Numbered from the stretch's first letter, positions 46,693-56,383 are shown. The stretch: 64,000 nucleotides of DNA from Corynebacterium sanguinis (GCF_007641235.1 NZ_CP038157.1:1736001-1800000); one strand, 5' to 3'. The notes: generated by a model not told the origin, from the sequence alone. A program made the numbers and translations.

Positions 46693-47902
46693 CACCACCG
46701 CGCTCGAGCTTGACGTCACCGCCATGGCGCACGGCGGCGAGGGCATCGCGCGCGATGCCGATGGCCGCGTCGTCTTCGTCGACGGTGCGATCCCGGGCGA
46801 TACGGTTCGCGCCGAGCTGACGAAGGCGAAGAAGCGCTGGGCCCGCGCCCAGCTCACCAGGGTTGTCAGCGCCTCGCGCGAACGCGTCGACCCAACCTGC
46901 CCGGTGGCGGCGCGCGGCGGCGGGTGCTGCGACTACTCGCACATCGCGCTCACTGCGCAACCGGGCATCAAACGAAACGTGCTCATCGGCCAGCTCGGTG
47001 CGTTCTCTCACAGCGCCGACACGCTGGAAGACACGATCGTCCTCGAACCCACAACGGGGTGGCGCACCCGCGTGCGTCTCGGCGTGGATGCCTCAGGACG
47101 CGCCGGTGTGCGCAAGGCGCGCTCAACGGACTTGGTTACCGACGTCGCGTGCACCCAGGTGGCGCCCGGGCTGCTCGACGGCATCGTCGGGCCGGGGGCA
47201 CGCATGTTCACCCCGGGCGCGGAGGTGATCACCGTGCTGGATTCGGCGGGCCAGCGCCATGTGGTGGAGTCGACGCGCGCGCAGCGCGGCCGGCGTGTTG
47301 AGAAGGTTGACCGCGTGGTGGAGGGCTCCGGGGTGGTTGAGCAGAGCGTCGATAAGCATGCGTTCCGTTTTCCTGCGACCGCTTTCTGGCAGGCCCACGT
47401 GGCGGCGCCGGAGGCGTACTCCGCGATCATCCGTCAGTGGGGCAGCGGCGACTACGTGCGCGCGACCGGCTGGGACCTCTACGGCGGGGTCGGCGCGTTC
47501 GTGCCCGCGATCGATGCGGCGCTGGGCGGGGCCTCTCACATCGACTCGGTGGATTACTCCGCGTCCGCGACCCGCGCAGCGCAGGACACGCTCGCGGGAC
47601 TGCCGCTTCGCGTGCACAACAGCCCGGTGGAAAAGGCCAGCGACTTGACCCCGCCCGGGCTCGTCGTGCTCGACCCGCCGCGCTCCGGCGCCGGCGAGCA
47701 GGTCGTACGTCAGGTCGCGGCGGCGGAGCCCGAGCGCGTCATCCACGTCGGCTGCGACCCCGCGACCTTCGCGCGCGACCTAGGCTACTGGGCCGCCCAA
47801 GGTTTCAGCGCGCGGCGCATGGTGCTTATCGACGCCTTCCCCAACACGCACCACTTTGAAATCATCGCGCTGCTCGAACCCAGCGTGCCGTTGGACAGAT
47901 AA
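46676..47902 (+). CDS. TrmA/RumA-family RNA m5U methyltransferase-like protein
   Basis: GTG start inside the DUF3710 gene. 408 residues. N-terminal TRAM domain (ELDVTAMAHGGEGIARDADG), a Cys cluster (CPVAARGGGCCDYSH) reminiscent of the RumA Fe-S site but altered, a methyltransferase core (DLYGGVGAFVPA), VVLDPPRSGAGEQV and the catalytic-Cys motif HVGCDPATFARDL. It is the Rv2689c-type protein; the target uridine is unknown. It holds two CGTCGATAAG motif copies (47347 and 47825, opposite orientations). Confidence 0.9.
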   Translation: MSAIADTTALELDVTAMAHGGEGIARDADGRVVFVDGAIPGDTVRAELTKAKKRWARAQLTRVVSASRERVDPTCPVAARGGGCCDYSHIALTAQPGIKRNVLIGQLGAFSHSADTLEDTIVLEPTTGWRTRVRLGVDASGRAGVRKARSTDLVTDVACTQVAPGLLDGIVGPGARMFTPGAEVITVLDSAGQRHVVESTRAQRGRRVEKVDRVVEGSGVVEQSVDKHAFRFPATAFWQAHVAAPEAYSAIIRQWGSGDYVRATGWDLYGGVGAFVPAIDAALGGASHIDSVDYSASATRAAQDTLAGLPLRVHNSPVEKASDLTPPGLVVLDPPRSGAGEQVVRQVAAAEPERVIHVGCDPATFARDLGYWAAQGFSARRMVLIDAFPNTHHFEIIALLEPSVPLDR

Positions 47903-47996
47903 ACGCAAATATTTTTATCCGTTGTCAAAGTGTAAACTTTCAGGGAATGGAGGCGCGTCAACCGCGCAATCTAGTCAAAAGGAGCGATAGTTTACC

Positions 47997-49913
47997 GTGA
48001 ACCTTCTGGACGCGATTACGTCGCCTCGAGACGTCAAGCGCCTGACGCTGGACCAGCTCGGCACACTTGCGGGCGAGATCCGCCAGCTCCTGATTGACAA
48101 GGTCTCCGCGACCGGCGGCCACCTCGGTCCCAACTTGGGCGTAGTGGAACTGACGCTGGCCCTGCACTACATCTTCGACTCGCCGAGCGAGCCGTTGATC
48201 TTTGACACCTCGCACCAGTCGTACGTGCACAAGATCCTCACCGGCCGGGCCGGGCAGTTCGACACCCTGCGCAAGAAGGGTGGCCTGTCCGGCTACACCT
48301 CGCGCAGCGAATCCGAGCACGACTGGACGGAGTCCTCGCACGCCTCGGCGGCGTTGTCGTACGCCGACGGGCTGTCGAAGGCTAAAGAGCTGTCGGGCGA
48401 GGGCGAGGACCGCGTCGTCGCCGTCGTCGGTGACGGCGCACTGACCGGCGGAATGTGCTGGGAGGCGCTGAACAACATCGCCGCCGGGGAGCGCAACGTG
48501 GTGATCGTGGTCAATGACAACGGCCGCTCCTACTCGCCGACGATCGGCGGCTTCGCCCGCAACCTAACGCGCCTGCGCGACCAGCTCGCCCAGATCCGGA
48601 TGCAGCCGACCTACGACGAGGTCATGGAGACCGGCAAGAAGACGCTCAAATCCATGGGCTGGGTAGGCGAGCGCACCTTCGAGGCGCTGCGCGCGATCAA
48701 AGAGGGCGTGAAGTACCAAGTGGTGCCCTCGGAAATGTTCCCCGAGCTGGGCATGAAGTACATCGGCCCGGTCGAGGGCCACGACATTAAGTCCCTCCTG
48801 CAGGCGTTTTCCTACGCGCGCTCCCACGCCGGGCCGATCATCGTCCACGTCGCCACCGAGAAGGGCCACGGTTTCGCCCCGGCGGTCAACCACATCGCCG
48901 ACCAGATGCACTCCACCGGCGTCATCGACCCGGTCACGGGCGAGGAGCTTAACGCCGCGGCACCCGGTTGGACCTCGGTGTTCTCCGAAGAGCTCATCAA
49001 GGCAGCCCACGAGCGCCCCGACATCGTGGCGCTCACGGCGGCGATGGCGGGCCCGACCGGGCTTGCGCCCTTCGCGGAGCAATTCCCGGAGCGCTTTTTC
49101 GACGTCGGCATCGCCGAGCAGCACGCGGTGACTTCGGCGGCCGGCATGGCGCTCGGCGGGCTTCACCCCGTTGTGGCGATTTACTCTACCTTCCTCAACC
49201 GCGCCTTTGACCAGTTGCTCATGGACGTCGGGCTGCTTAGCCAGCCGGTCACCCTTGTGCTGGACCGCTCGGGTGTGACAGGTTCCGACGGCGCGAGCCA
49301 CAACGGCGTGTGGGATCTCGCGATCGGCTCGATCGTCCCCGGCATTCGAATTTGCGCCCCGCGCGACCCCGCGCGCCTGCGCGAGGAGTTCCGCGAGGCG
49401 ATCGACTACAGCGCCGGACCGACGGTGGTGCGCTTCCCCAAGGGCGACATCGGCATCGATATCGACGCCGTTGAGCGGCTCTCGAGCGGCGCGGACATCC
49501 TGTTCCGCCCGGCGGGCGAGGCCGAGGACGACGAACTCGACGTGCTGCTCGTTGCCGTGGGCAGCTTCGCCGAGAACGCCGTCACGATGGCGGAGGAGGT
49601 CGGCGCCGACGGGCTGCGCGTCACGGTCGTGGACCCGCGCTGGGTCATCCCGATTGACCCACAGCTGATCGAGATGGCCGCCCAGGTCGACATGGTTGTG
49701 GTCTACGAAGACGGCGTGATCCGCGGCGGCGTGGGCTCCGCGCTTGCCGAGGCCCTCTCCTCCGCCGAAGTGGACACCCCGCTGCGCCAGCTCGCCTTCC
49801 CAGACATTTTCCCGATGCACGCCTCGCGCTCGGAGATCCTGCGCGACTACGGCCTCGACCCCGCCTCGGCCGCGCAGCAGCTGCGTGACTGGGCGAGCGC
49901 GATGCGCGATTAG
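47997..49913 (+). CDS. dxs: 1-deoxy-D-xylulose-5-phosphate synthase
   Basis: GTG start with AAAAGGAGCG upstream. 638 residues. It is the first step of the MEP isoprenoid pathway, joining pyruvate and glyceraldehyde 3-phosphate with thiamin diphosphate. [12 protein letters not shown], the cofactor motif [28 protein letters not shown], and the transketolase pyrimidine domain ([17 protein letters not shown]) are all present. It ends 1 base past the stop of the convergent RNase D gene (4-base overlap). Confidence 0.97.
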   Translation: MNLLDAITSPRDVKRLTLDQLGTLAGEIRQLLIDKVSATGGHLGPNLGVVELTLALHYIFDSPSEPLIFDTSHQSYVHKILTGRAGQFDTLRKKGGLSGYTSRSESEHDWTESSHASAALSYADGLSKAKELSGEGEDRVVAVVGDGALTGGMCWEALNNIAAGERNVVIVVNDNGRSYSPTIGGFARNLTRLRDQLAQIRMQPTYDEVMETGKKTLKSMGWVGERTFEALRAIKEGVKYQVVPSEMFPELGMKYIGPVEGHDIKSLLQAFSYARSHAGPIIVHVATEKGHGFAPAVNHIADQMHSTGVIDPVTGEELNAAAPGWTSVFSEELIKAAHERPDIVALTAAMAGPTGLAPFAEQFPERFFDVGIAEQHAVTSAAGMALGGLHPVVAIYSTFLNRAFDQLLMDVGLLSQPVTLVLDRSGVTGSDGASHNGVWDLAIGSIVPGIRICAPRDPARLREEFREAIDYSAGPTVVRFPKGDIGIDIDAVERLSSGADILFRPAGEAEDDELDVLLVAVGSFAENAVTMAEEVGADGLRVTVVDPRWVIPIDPQLIEMAAQVDMVVVYEDGVIRGGVGSALAEALSSAEVDTPLRQLAFPDIFPMHASRSEILRDYGLDPASAAQQLRDWASAMRD

Positions 49914-51079
49914 GCCTGCGCGTCCGTGGTGTGCAGTCCGCGCGCGATGGCCGCCGACGCCGCGTCGACCTGCCAGGGCCGCGCCCCAGAAGCGAGTAGC
50001 GCGCGGGCGACGCTGTCGGTGTCAGCGGGCACACCCGCCCACACCACCGAGCGCAGCATCGATGGCTGCACGAGCAGTTCCGGGGCAACCTCGATGTCGC
50101 GGGCGAGCTGGGCCACCGCGTCGCGGGCGGCAACGAGGCGCGCCCAGGACTCCGGGTGGTGGCGCTGCCAGCGTGATTTGCTGGGCGGGTCCTCGTTGTC
50201 CCGTTCAGGTTCCGGCCACAGCGTCGGCGAGTCGGCGCAGGCGCACTCTACCACCGCGTACCACTCCTCGATCGCGCCACGACGACGTGCCGGGAAACCC
50301 CGCACCCGGCCGAGCTCGTTGGGCGTGCGCGGCGGATTCTTAGCGATGTTCAGGATCACCTTCGAGCCCAGCAGCGCGTGCGGGGAGGTGTCGGTCGCGC
50401 GCCCGCGGGCATCGCGGTAGTCCCACAGCGTCCGGGCGAGGTGCAGGCTCAGCCCTGTCGGCAGCGCAGAGATGCCCTTGATGTCGCGCCAGGTCTTCGG
50501 TGTAGGCGCCGGGGTGTTCCTGACGTGCTCGAACTCCTGCTCCGCGGCCTCGAGTTTGCCCGCGGCGTCTAAAACCTCCGCGAGGGCTTCCGCAAGAGCG
50601 TTGAGGTAGACCACGTCGTCCGCGGCGTACGCCTGCCACTCGTAGGGCAGCGGGGTGGCGGACCAGTCCTCGCGACCGTGGCCCTTCTCCAGCGCCACGC
50701 CTGTGAACTCGTACACCATGGCCGCGAGGTTGGGACGTTCGAACCCGGCGAGCCGGGAGGACAGCTCCGTATCAAACAGCGCGCCTGGGTGAAGGCCCAG
50801 CTCGGCGAGGCTCGGCAGGTCTTCGCCCGCGGCGTGCAGGATCCAGTCCGCCCCGCCGATGACGGGCGCGAGGGCTTCACGCAGCGCGTCGCGGTGGCCC
50901 TCCGGGGCGAAGAGGAAGGTTCCCGCGCCTCGGCGGTGGATTTGGACGAGGAAAGCGCGGTCGTCGTAGCGAAACGACGACGCGCGCTCGGTGTCTATCG
51001 CGTACGGGCCGCGGCCGTCCGCAAGCTGCGCGGCGGCGCGGTGAAACGCCGCGGGGGCGTCGATAAGCTCAAAGCTCAC
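49910..51079 (-). CDS. HRDC-domain 3'-5' exonuclease (ribonuclease D-like)
   Basis: 389 residues from the GTG at 51079, which overlaps the DUF3000 stop (GTGA). DEDD exonuclease: YAIDTERAS (first acidic pair), [13 protein letters not shown], and [16 protein letters not shown] for the last Asp. An HRDC domain follows (about 205-290). Rv2681-type neighbour of dxs. It probably trims stable RNA 3' ends. Confidence 0.92.
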   Translation of the reverse strand: MSFELIDAPAAFHRAAAQLADGRGPYAIDTERASSFRYDDRAFLVQIHRRGAGTFLFAPEGHRDALREALAPVIGGADWILHAAGEDLPSLAELGLHPGALFDTELSSRLAGFERPNLAAMVYEFTGVALEKGHGREDWSATPLPYEWQAYAADDVVYLNALAEALAEVLDAAGKLEAAEQEFEHVRNTPAPTPKTWRDIKGISALPTGLSLHLARTLWDYRDARGRATDTSPHALLGSKVILNIAKNPPRTPNELGRVRGFPARRRGAIEEWYAVVECACADSPTLWPEPERDNEDPPSKSRWQRHHPESWARLVAARDAVAQLARDIEVAPELLVQPSMLRSVVWAGVPADTDSVARALLASGARPWQVDAASAAIARGLHTTDAQA

Positions 51080-51711
51080 TGGCGCGGGCCGAGTTGGGCC
51101 ACGCCCTCAGGCGGCAGGCCCGCGACGTGTGCTAACACCTTGGCGAAGGCCTCGACGTGGCTGGAGAGCTCGATGCCCTCTGCGGTCCACGAGGCGCGCA
51201 TTTCCAGCTGGTAGGCGCGCGGCGGGCCGCCGATCTCGCCGAAGCGTACCGACGCCGTCGAGGTCACGGTGCCGCCGAGGTTGGTGAACCCGGCGTCGGC
51301 GTCGGCGAGCGACTCGGTGAGCCACTGCCAGGCGACGTCGGGAAGCAGCGGGTCGGAGGCGACCGCGTCGTCCATGTCGGCTTGGATGTAGGCGACGAGG
51401 CGCATCGAACCCTCCCACGCCTCCTCGGCCTCAGGGGAGTGCAGCAGGATGAGGCGGCCGAAGGCGTCGCCCTCGGCGTCGATAGGCACAGTGGCGGGGT
51501 TGTCGGAGTCGCCGCGGGTGATTTCGAGACCGATCGCGTGGCTGTAGGGGGCCGGGCGCTGCGGCGGGCGGATCGTGCCGAGGGTGATTTCCGGGCGCAG
51601 CGATGCGGCGTGCATGGACTCGACCGCGGCCGTGAATTCCGCAGGCGACGGCGCGTTGTCACCGGCGCCAGCGTGGGGCGCGGGGGTCTGAGAGGAGGTC
51701 TCGGAATTCAT
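51076..51711 (-). CDS. DUF3000 protein
   Basis: 211 residues from the ATG at 51711 (a GTG sits one codon upstream). The core motif SMHAASLRPEITLGTIRPPQ and PYSHAIGLEIT is typical of DUF3000, found only in actinobacteria beside RNase D and hemQ. No catalytic residues evident. The divergent hemQ gene begins 132 bases away, and no ribosome binding site is obvious at either start codon. Confidence 0.87.
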   Translation of the reverse strand: MNSETSSQTPAPHAGAGDNAPSPAEFTAAVESMHAASLRPEITLGTIRPPQRPAPYSHAIGLEITRGDSDNPATVPIDAEGDAFGRLILLHSPEAEEAWEGSMRLVAYIQADMDDAVASDPLLPDVAWQWLTESLADADAGFTNLGGTVTSTASVRFGEIGGPPRAYQLEMRASWTAEGIELSSHVEAFAKVLAHVAGLPPEGVAQLGPRQ

Positions 51712-51843
51712 CACGCGTTCACGCTATCTAGACGGTGGCAAAATCGGGGGGAGGCGCGCCGTTGCTGGGCCGGCCCCGGGTAGACTCCCGGATATACGAC
51801 TTTAGTTTGATTCGCCCCGTTACTGGGGCGGGAAAGGATCGCC

Positions 51844-52557
51844 ATGTCCGATCACGCACAGCAGGCTGACCTCGAAGAACTCAACAAGGTCCAGCGCTAC
51901 AGTCAGTGGGTGACCTTCCGCGCCATCCCTGGGGCTTTGGGCAGCGAGCGTGACGACGTCATCGCCCAGGCCCAGGACTTCTTCGCCGAGCTCGAGCGCG
52001 CCGGCGAGGTCACCGTGCGCGGCATTTACGACGTCACCGGCACCCGCCCCGAATCGGACCTGATGATCTGGTGGCACGCCGAGAACTTCGAGCAGATCCA
52101 AAAGGCCCTTGCCGACTTCCGCCGGACCACCACGCTCGGCCAGGTGCTCGAGCTGGGCTGGATCGGCAACGGGCTGCACCGGCCTGCCGAGTTCAACCGC
52201 TCGCACCTGCCGGCCTTCATCATGGGTGAAGAGCCGCGCGAGTGGATCTCGGTGTACCCGTTCGTTCGCTCTTATGACTGGTACATCCTGGAGCCGGAGC
52301 AGCGCCGTCGCATTCTCGCGGAGCACGGTCGCGCCGCCGCGGATTACGCCGATGTGCGCGCGAACACGGTTGCGGCATTCACCCTCGGCGACTACGAGTG
52401 GATGCTCGCTTTCGAGGCCGACGACCTGGGCCGCATCTCGGAGCTGATGCACAAGATGCGCTACACCGAGGCGCGCCTGCACGTGCGCGAGGAGCTGCCG
52501 TTCCAGACGGGTCGCCGTGTTTCTGACATCGGCGAGATTGTGCGCACCCTGCCGTAG
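51844..52557 (+). CDS. hemQ: coproheme decarboxylase HemQ
   Basis: 237 residues with GGAAAGGA upstream. It belongs to the chlorite-dismutase-like family. The YPFVRSYDWYIL segment contains the catalytic Tyr that starts oxidative decarboxylation of coproheme III, and the last helix has the heme-binding ELMHKMRYTEARLHVREE. It is the last step of the coproporphyrin-dependent heme pathway of Gram-positive bacteria (Rv2676c). Confidence 0.95.
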   Translation: MSDHAQQADLEELNKVQRYSQWVTFRAIPGALGSERDDVIAQAQDFFAELERAGEVTVRGIYDVTGTRPESDLMIWWHAENFEQIQKALADFRRTTTLGQVLELGWIGNGLHRPAEFNRSHLPAFIMGEEPREWISVYPFVRSYDWYILEPEQRRRILAEHGRAAADYADVRANTVAAFTLGDYEWMLAFEADDLGRISELMHKMRYTEARLHVREELPFQTGRRVSDIGEIVRTLP

Positions 52558-52573
52558 GCCGCGGGGAGGAGGC

Positions 52574-52993
52574 TTAGCCCTCGATTGGCTTTTCCTCAAG
52601 CGTCAGCGAGATCGAGTTGATGCAGTAGCGCAGGTCGGTCGGCGTGTCGTAGCCCTCGCCGGCGAAGACGTGGCCGAGGTGCGAATGGCAGGTGGCGCAG
52701 AGTACCTCGGTGCGCACCATGCCCAGGCTGCGGTCCTCGCGTTCGATGATGCTCTCGCCAGCGAGCGGGCTGAAGAACGACGGCCACCCGCAGTGGGAGT
52801 CGAACTTTTCAGTGGAGCGGAACAGCTCGGCGCCGCAGGCGCGGCAGCTGTAGACGCCCTCGGTTTTGGTGTCGGTGTACTCGCCGATCCCTGGGCGCTC
52901 TGTGCCCGCTTCACGCAGGACGGCGTACTCCTCGGGGCTAAGCTTGGCGCGCCATTGCTCCTCGGTCCAGTCGAGGTAGTTGTTCTGGGTCAT
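52574..52993 (-). CDS. msrB: peptide methionine (R)-S-oxide reductase
   Basis: 139 residues. Zinc cysteines are in YSCRACGAELF and CATCHSHLGHVF; the catalytic Cys is in RYCINSISL. It repairs methionine R-sulfoxide. The start lies 56 bases inside the 3' end of aftC on the same strand, so the reading frames overlap by 56 bases. Confidence 0.95.
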   Translation of the reverse strand: MTQNNYLDWTEEQWRAKLSPEEYAVLREAGTERPGIGEYTDTKTEGVYSCRACGAELFRSTEKFDSHCGWPSFFSPLAGESIIEREDRSLGMVRTEVLCATCHSHLGHVFAGEGYDTPTDLRYCINSISLTLEEKPIEG

Positions 52994-54194
52994 TGGCTGT
53001 CTCCTTAGCTGTTGTTGATACCGACACTACCCACGCGGCGATCGAGATGATAAAGATGGTCCACGCGATGGTGACCAGCACGATATCGAGGTTCGCGCCG
53101 AGGTCGGGAAAATTCGATTCCGCCCACTGCAACGGGGAGTAGAAAATAACTATTCCCACCCAGACGGGCGCGACGTGCATTGGGCTCACCGGCCGCACCA
53201 CGGTCAGAATTGCAGGCAGCAGCATCATGGAGTAGTAGGCTTGGCCCAGCGAGGACAGCAGACAGACTCCGCTGATCAGTACGCCGGAGCTCGTCGCCGC
53301 CCACATCCAGGCATCGCTGTAACGAAATCGTGCCAGCCCGATGATTGCGACGGCCACGGCGGCCGCGATGAGCAGAAACAGCAGGGCGTGCAGCCAGTTC
53401 GGCATGCCGTAGTACGCGGCGAACCCTGCCAGCGAGGCGTTGGCGTAGTCGCGGGTAATGCCGAGGTAGGGCATCACCTTGTCCACGTAGTCGCTGGCGC
53501 CGGGGGTCAGCGGCCAGGCGATGAGGTTGAGTACGACGGGCACGGCGACCGCGGCCAGCGGCGCCTTGAAATCCAGGCGCATCAGCGGCAGGACGAGCAA
53601 CGGGGCGAACATCGGCTTGATCACGATGGCAAAGCCGAGCACGAGGCCGGCCGCCCAGGAGTGCCCGCGCACGAACCAGTCGAGAAACGCCACTAGCGCC
53701 AGCAGGAGCACGCCGTTGATGTTGGAAAACACCAGCGTGTAGGTCACGGATTCGGTCAGAAACGCCGCGGCAATAAGGAATGGGAAGACGGGGTGCGAAA
53801 GCGCGAAGCCGCTGCGCCGCGTCAACCATGCCAGCGCAATGATGATCGCGGCGGCGTTGGCGAGGATGAACAGCGGCCGCGCCACGTCGATGCTCGGCGC
53901 GAGACCAAGCGGCGACAGCAGTAGCGTTGCGCCGGGGTTGTAAAGGTAGTGCGGGTCGACGTGGTGGTAGGTCTCGTTGTAGACGGGCTCGCGGTCGACG
54001 AAGCGTTTCGCGGCGGACCACACGGTGGTGAAGTCGTCGGTCAGCGCGCCTGTCCAGGCGGAGACGAAAACCCGGTGGATCACGATGAGCAGGGCGATGG
54101 GCCAAGCGACGTAGTTGGCGATCGTCCGTGGCGGTGCCGCGCTGTGCCGGGGTGCGTCTTGGGTCCAGACGGACTCGAGGGGGGCTAGCTTCAT
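52938..54194 (-). CDS. aftC: arabinofuranosyltransferase AftC (GT87/DUF2029)
   Basis: The ATG at 54194 (MKLAPLESVW) or 54200 is the start; further upstream the frame is Arg/Pro-rich and unlikely. 418 residues with about 10 hydrophobic helices and the GT-C pattern of an acidic pair in the first loop (GALTDDFTTVWSAAKRF). The order hemQ-msrB-aftC-ribD-like is that of Rv2676c-Rv2671. AftC adds the alpha-1,3 branch to arabinan from decaprenyl-phosphoryl-arabinose. Confidence 0.88.
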   Translation of the reverse strand: MKLAPLESVWTQDAPRHSAAPPRTIANYVAWPIALLIVIHRVFVSAWTGALTDDFTTVWSAAKRFVDREPVYNETYHHVDPHYLYNPGATLLLSPLGLAPSIDVARPLFILANAAAIIIALAWLTRRSGFALSHPVFPFLIAAAFLTESVTYTLVFSNINGVLLLALVAFLDWFVRGHSWAAGLVLGFAIVIKPMFAPLLVLPLMRLDFKAPLAAVAVPVVLNLIAWPLTPGASDYVDKVMPYLGITRDYANASLAGFAAYYGMPNWLHALLFLLIAAAVAVAIIGLARFRYSDAWMWAATSSGVLISGVCLLSSLGQAYYSMMLLPAILTVVRPVSPMHVAPVWVGIVIFYSPLQWAESNFPDLGANLDIVLVTIAWTIFIISIAAWVVSVSTTAKETANDPEQLPRLDRGAMARQA

Positions 54195-54225
54195 GCCCAT
54201 CACCGTACCGGTGCCGTGCGGTGGT

Positions 54226-54888
54226 TTAAGCGCGCGACCTCCGGTAGCGGCAGAACAAAACGGAGTCGGGCTCCACATGCGTCGCCTCCAGCGTGAAGCG
54301 GTGGGTGCTGCTGCCGCTGCCGTCGAGCGGCAGGTGGCGGGCATCGCCGCCGCTTATCGATGGGTCCACAGTCAGGTGCACCAAGTCAACCAGGTCCGCG
54401 GCGAGCATGGCCGCGTAGAGGCTGGGGCCGCCTTCGCAGCTGATCCGGGAAAAGCCCCGCGCGTGCAGGGCGGCGATGATTTCGGCGGGGGAGCCGGTGC
54501 CGGTGTCGATGAGCGTGGCGCCCGCCTGTGTGAGGCGCTTTCGGCAGGGCGTCAGGGAGGCGTCGTCAAGCGAAGCTCGCGGGGTGAGGATAAGCGGTGG
54601 GGTGCCCTGGAAGAAATCGCTGTCGGGGTCGAGCGACAGGGAGCGCGACACCACGGCGAAGGGCAGCTCGGCCGGGCCGTAGTCCTCGGCGCGGACGGTG
54701 CCCGCGCCGACGAGGACGCAGTCGGACCAGTCACGCAGCGCCAACAGGAGCTGCGAATCCAGCTTGTTGCCCAGCGCGCCGGAGGTGCCGGCCCGGGAGA
54801 ACGCGCCGAAGAGCGCGGTGGCGGCAACGGCGCGGGTTTCGCGGGTGCCTGCGGGCAGGGTGGGACCGATGAGGTCGGCGGGGGTCAT
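54226..54888 (-). CDS. RibD C-terminal/dihydrofolate reductase-like protein
   Basis: 220 residues of the RibD_C fold only, without a deaminase domain. FGAFSRAGTSGALGN, CVLVGAGTVRAEDYGP, and ISCEGGPSLYAAML carry the NADPH-binding residues. It is the counterpart of Rv2671, whose product can substitute for dihydrofolate reductase. The native substrate here is uncertain. Confidence 0.85.
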   Translation of the reverse strand: MTPADLIGPTLPAGTRETRAVAATALFGAFSRAGTSGALGNKLDSQLLLALRDWSDCVLVGAGTVRAEDYGPAELPFAVVSRSLSLDPDSDFFQGTPPLILTPRASLDDASLTPCRKRLTQAGATLIDTGTGSPAEIIAALHARGFSRISCEGGPSLYAAMLAADLVDLVHLTVDPSISGGDARHLPLDGSGSSTHRFTLEATHVEPDSVLFCRYRRSRA

Positions 54889-54940
54889 GGCAAAAGAATA
54901 CAGCCGGCGGGTTCGTTGAGAACCTCACCGGCTGGTGCAG

Positions 54941-55016
54941 TGGAGCGGATGACGAGACTCGAACTCGCGACCCTCACCTTGGCAAGGTGATGCGCTACCA
55001 ACTGCGCTACATCCGC
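54941..55016 (-). tRNA. tRNA-Gly (GCC), copy 1
   Basis: On the minus strand it begins GCGGATGTAGCGCAGTTGG. The anticodon loop is CTTGCCAAG and the T arm GGGTCGCGAGTTCGAGTCTC. Seven acceptor pairs (GCGGATG/CATCCGC), discriminator T, and an encoded CCA (54941-54943). Sequence through the mature part is the same as copies 2 and 3. Confidence 0.97.
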
Positions 55017-55036
55017 AAAAGGGCTTTAAAAAACCC

Positions 55037-55111
55037 TGGTGCGCGATACTGGGATTGAACCAGTGACCTCTTCCGTGTCAGGGAAGCGCTCTCCCGCTGA
55101 GCTAATCGCGC
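55037..55111 (-). tRNA. tRNA-Val (GAC), copy 1
   Basis: Minus-strand GCGCGATTAGCTCAGCGGG; the anticodon stem CTTCC/GGAAG holds the loop CTGACAC. Perfect acceptor stem GCGCGAT/ATCGCGC and encoded CCA (55037-55039). Confidence 0.97.
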
Positions 55112-55135
55112 GTGTAAGCCATTGAAGCGGCTCGG

Positions 55136-55206
55136 AGGTGGATACGGGAATCGAACCCGTGTACACGGTTTTGCAGACCGTTGCCTAACCACTCGACCAA
55201 TCCACC
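55136..55206 (-). tRNA. tRNA-Cys (GCA)
   Basis: Minus-strand GGTGGATTGGTCGAGTGG. The anticodon arm ACGGT-CTGCAAA-ACCGT reads Cys codons; acceptor GGTGGAT/ATCCACC, discriminator T, no encoded CCA. It is the only single-copy member of the cluster and sits between the two Gly-Val units. Confidence 0.97.
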
Positions 55207-55239
55207 GTGGAGTTACCTCCAAAGTACGCTTTATGTACT

Positions 55240-55315
55240 TGGAGCGGATGACGAGACTCGAACTCGCGACCCTCACCTTGGCAAGGTGATGCGCTACCAA
55301 CTGCGCTACATCCGC
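55240..55315 (-). tRNA. tRNA-Gly (GCC), copy 2
   Basis: Same mature sequence as copy 1, with CCA encoded at 55240-55242. It begins the second Gly-Val repeat unit on the minus strand. Confidence 0.97.
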
Positions 55316-55334
55316 AAAGGGCCATCAAAGACCC

Positions 55335-55409
55335 TGGTGCGCGATACTGGGATTGAACCAGTGACCTCTTCCGTGTCAGGGAAGCGCTCTCCCGCTGAGC
55401 TAAACGCGC
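55335..55409 (-). tRNA. tRNA-Val (GAC), copy 2, with U6-U67 acceptor mismatch
   Basis: Identical to Val copy 1 except that the 5' acceptor strand is GCGCGTT instead of GCGCGAT; base 6 then faces a U at 67. CCA is encoded at 55335-55337. Anticodon and the rest of the cloverleaf are intact. Either a mild change that folding tolerates or the first sign of decay in a redundant copy. Confidence 0.93.
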
Positions 55410-55439
55410 TTTGCAAGTATTCGGCCGTTTCCAGCCGAG

Positions 55440-55512
55440 AGCGGATGACGAGACTCGAACTCGCGACCCTCACCTTGGCAAGGTGATGCGCTACCAACTG
55501 CGCTACATCCGC
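55440..55512 (-). tRNA. tRNA-Gly (GCC), copy 3
   Basis: Same mature sequence as the other two tRNA-Gly genes but with TCTC instead of an encoded CCA. It is the first gene of the minus-strand tRNA transcript. Confidence 0.97.
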
Positions 55513-55554
55513 ATGCGTCCCACGAGCCGTGGTGGCCGTGTTGTGCGACTTAGA

Positions 55555-55584
55555 ACATTAACCGCTTGCATTTGCGTTTCACAA
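55555..55584 (-). promoter_or_regulatory. candidate promoter of the tRNA operon
   Basis: On the minus strand TTGTGA (55584-55579) and TAATGT (55560-55555) are 18 bases apart and end about 43 bases before the first tRNA. The rest of the 241-base gap between tRNAs shows nothing else. Confidence 0.45.
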
Positions 55585-55753
55585 ATCGCGCATGTCAGGG
55601 CCTGATTTGTCCCGCGCGTGCTTAGCGACGCCCAAAGCGCGCCAAATTACACCCGTGTTGTCTTGCTCTGCGTTGCTGTGGGCGGGCAAAATCGCGCCTC
55701 ACCTGCTGATTAGGGCACGGATAGGGCGCAGTGTAAAGTACTTTTGCAGATTC

Positions 55754-55825
55754 GGTCCTATGGCTCAGTGGAAGAGCGTTCCGTTCACACCGGAAAGGTC
55801 GCTGGTTCGATCCCAGCTAGGACCA
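55754..55825 (+). tRNA. tRNA-Val (CAC)
   Basis: GGTCCTATGGCTCAGTGG starts the gene; anticodon arm TTCCG-TTCACAC-CGGAA. Acceptor GGTCCTA/TAGGACC, discriminator A; CCA is not encoded. It is on the opposite strand to the other six. A run of seven T follows shortly (about 55830-55836) and may end transcription. Confidence 0.97.
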
Positions 55826-55879
55826 CGTAGTTTTTTTAGAAGATAACCCCGGAGCCATGAAAGTGTGAACTAGCCCCCG

Positions 55880-56383
55880 TTAGTTGGACTGGTTTAATTC
55901 TAGGCGGTTAGGGGTTGAAGGGCCTGATTCCGATATTGCGCCGGCGTGGCCGACGGCGATGGTGCTGATTACGGAGGGCACCGCCGCGATTCCGAGCAGG
56001 ATTCGGGTGGTGGGCAGCGCCCATGAAGGGGATGCGGGCACGAGGCGTGTCGAGGTCACAGGGTAGAGCACGGCAGCAAGTCCAAAAAGGCCGAACGTGG
56101 CGACGGTGGCAATGTCGGCAAGCTCGGTGTGCCGGGCGACGATACCGGGGTTTTCCTCCGGCAGGCCCATGGCGGGCAAAAGTGACTCGCCGGTGGATCG
56201 CTCGAGGAGCATCGATGCGGCGGCGACGGCGGAGGTGGCCAGGCCGGCAAAGCACCACGAATGGGTGAGAGGTCTCGGGCGGATCACCCAGACGAGACAG
56301 AAGATGGCAGCGATGGGGGCGGCAACGGCCGCGAGGTGAATCACTCGGGGATGAGCGGGAAGGCCCGAGGGAGTAATCGGCAT
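55880..56383 (-). CDS. small four-helix membrane protein
   Basis: 167 residues with about four hydrophobic helices (about 15-35, 42-62, 92-112 and 122-145). HPRVIHLAAVAAPIAAIF at the N-terminus resembles DUF2231-type proteins, which often accompany copper and heme genes. It is divergent from copC with a 222-base gap. Function unknown. Confidence 0.65.
   Translation of the reverse strand: MPITPSGLPAHPRVIHLAAVAAPIAAIFCLVWVIRPRPLTHSWCFAGLATSAVAAASMLLERSTGESLLPAMGLPEENPGIVARHTELADIATVATFGLFGLAAVLYPVTSTRLVPASPSWALPTTRILLGIAAVPSVISTIAVGHAGAISESGPSTPNRLELNQSN

Noticed and set aside
54941..55512. Repeated units that look like a CRISPR array
   Set aside because: The repeats are complete tRNA-Gly and tRNA-Val genes with cloverleaf pairing; spacers are irregular and one is a tRNA-Cys.
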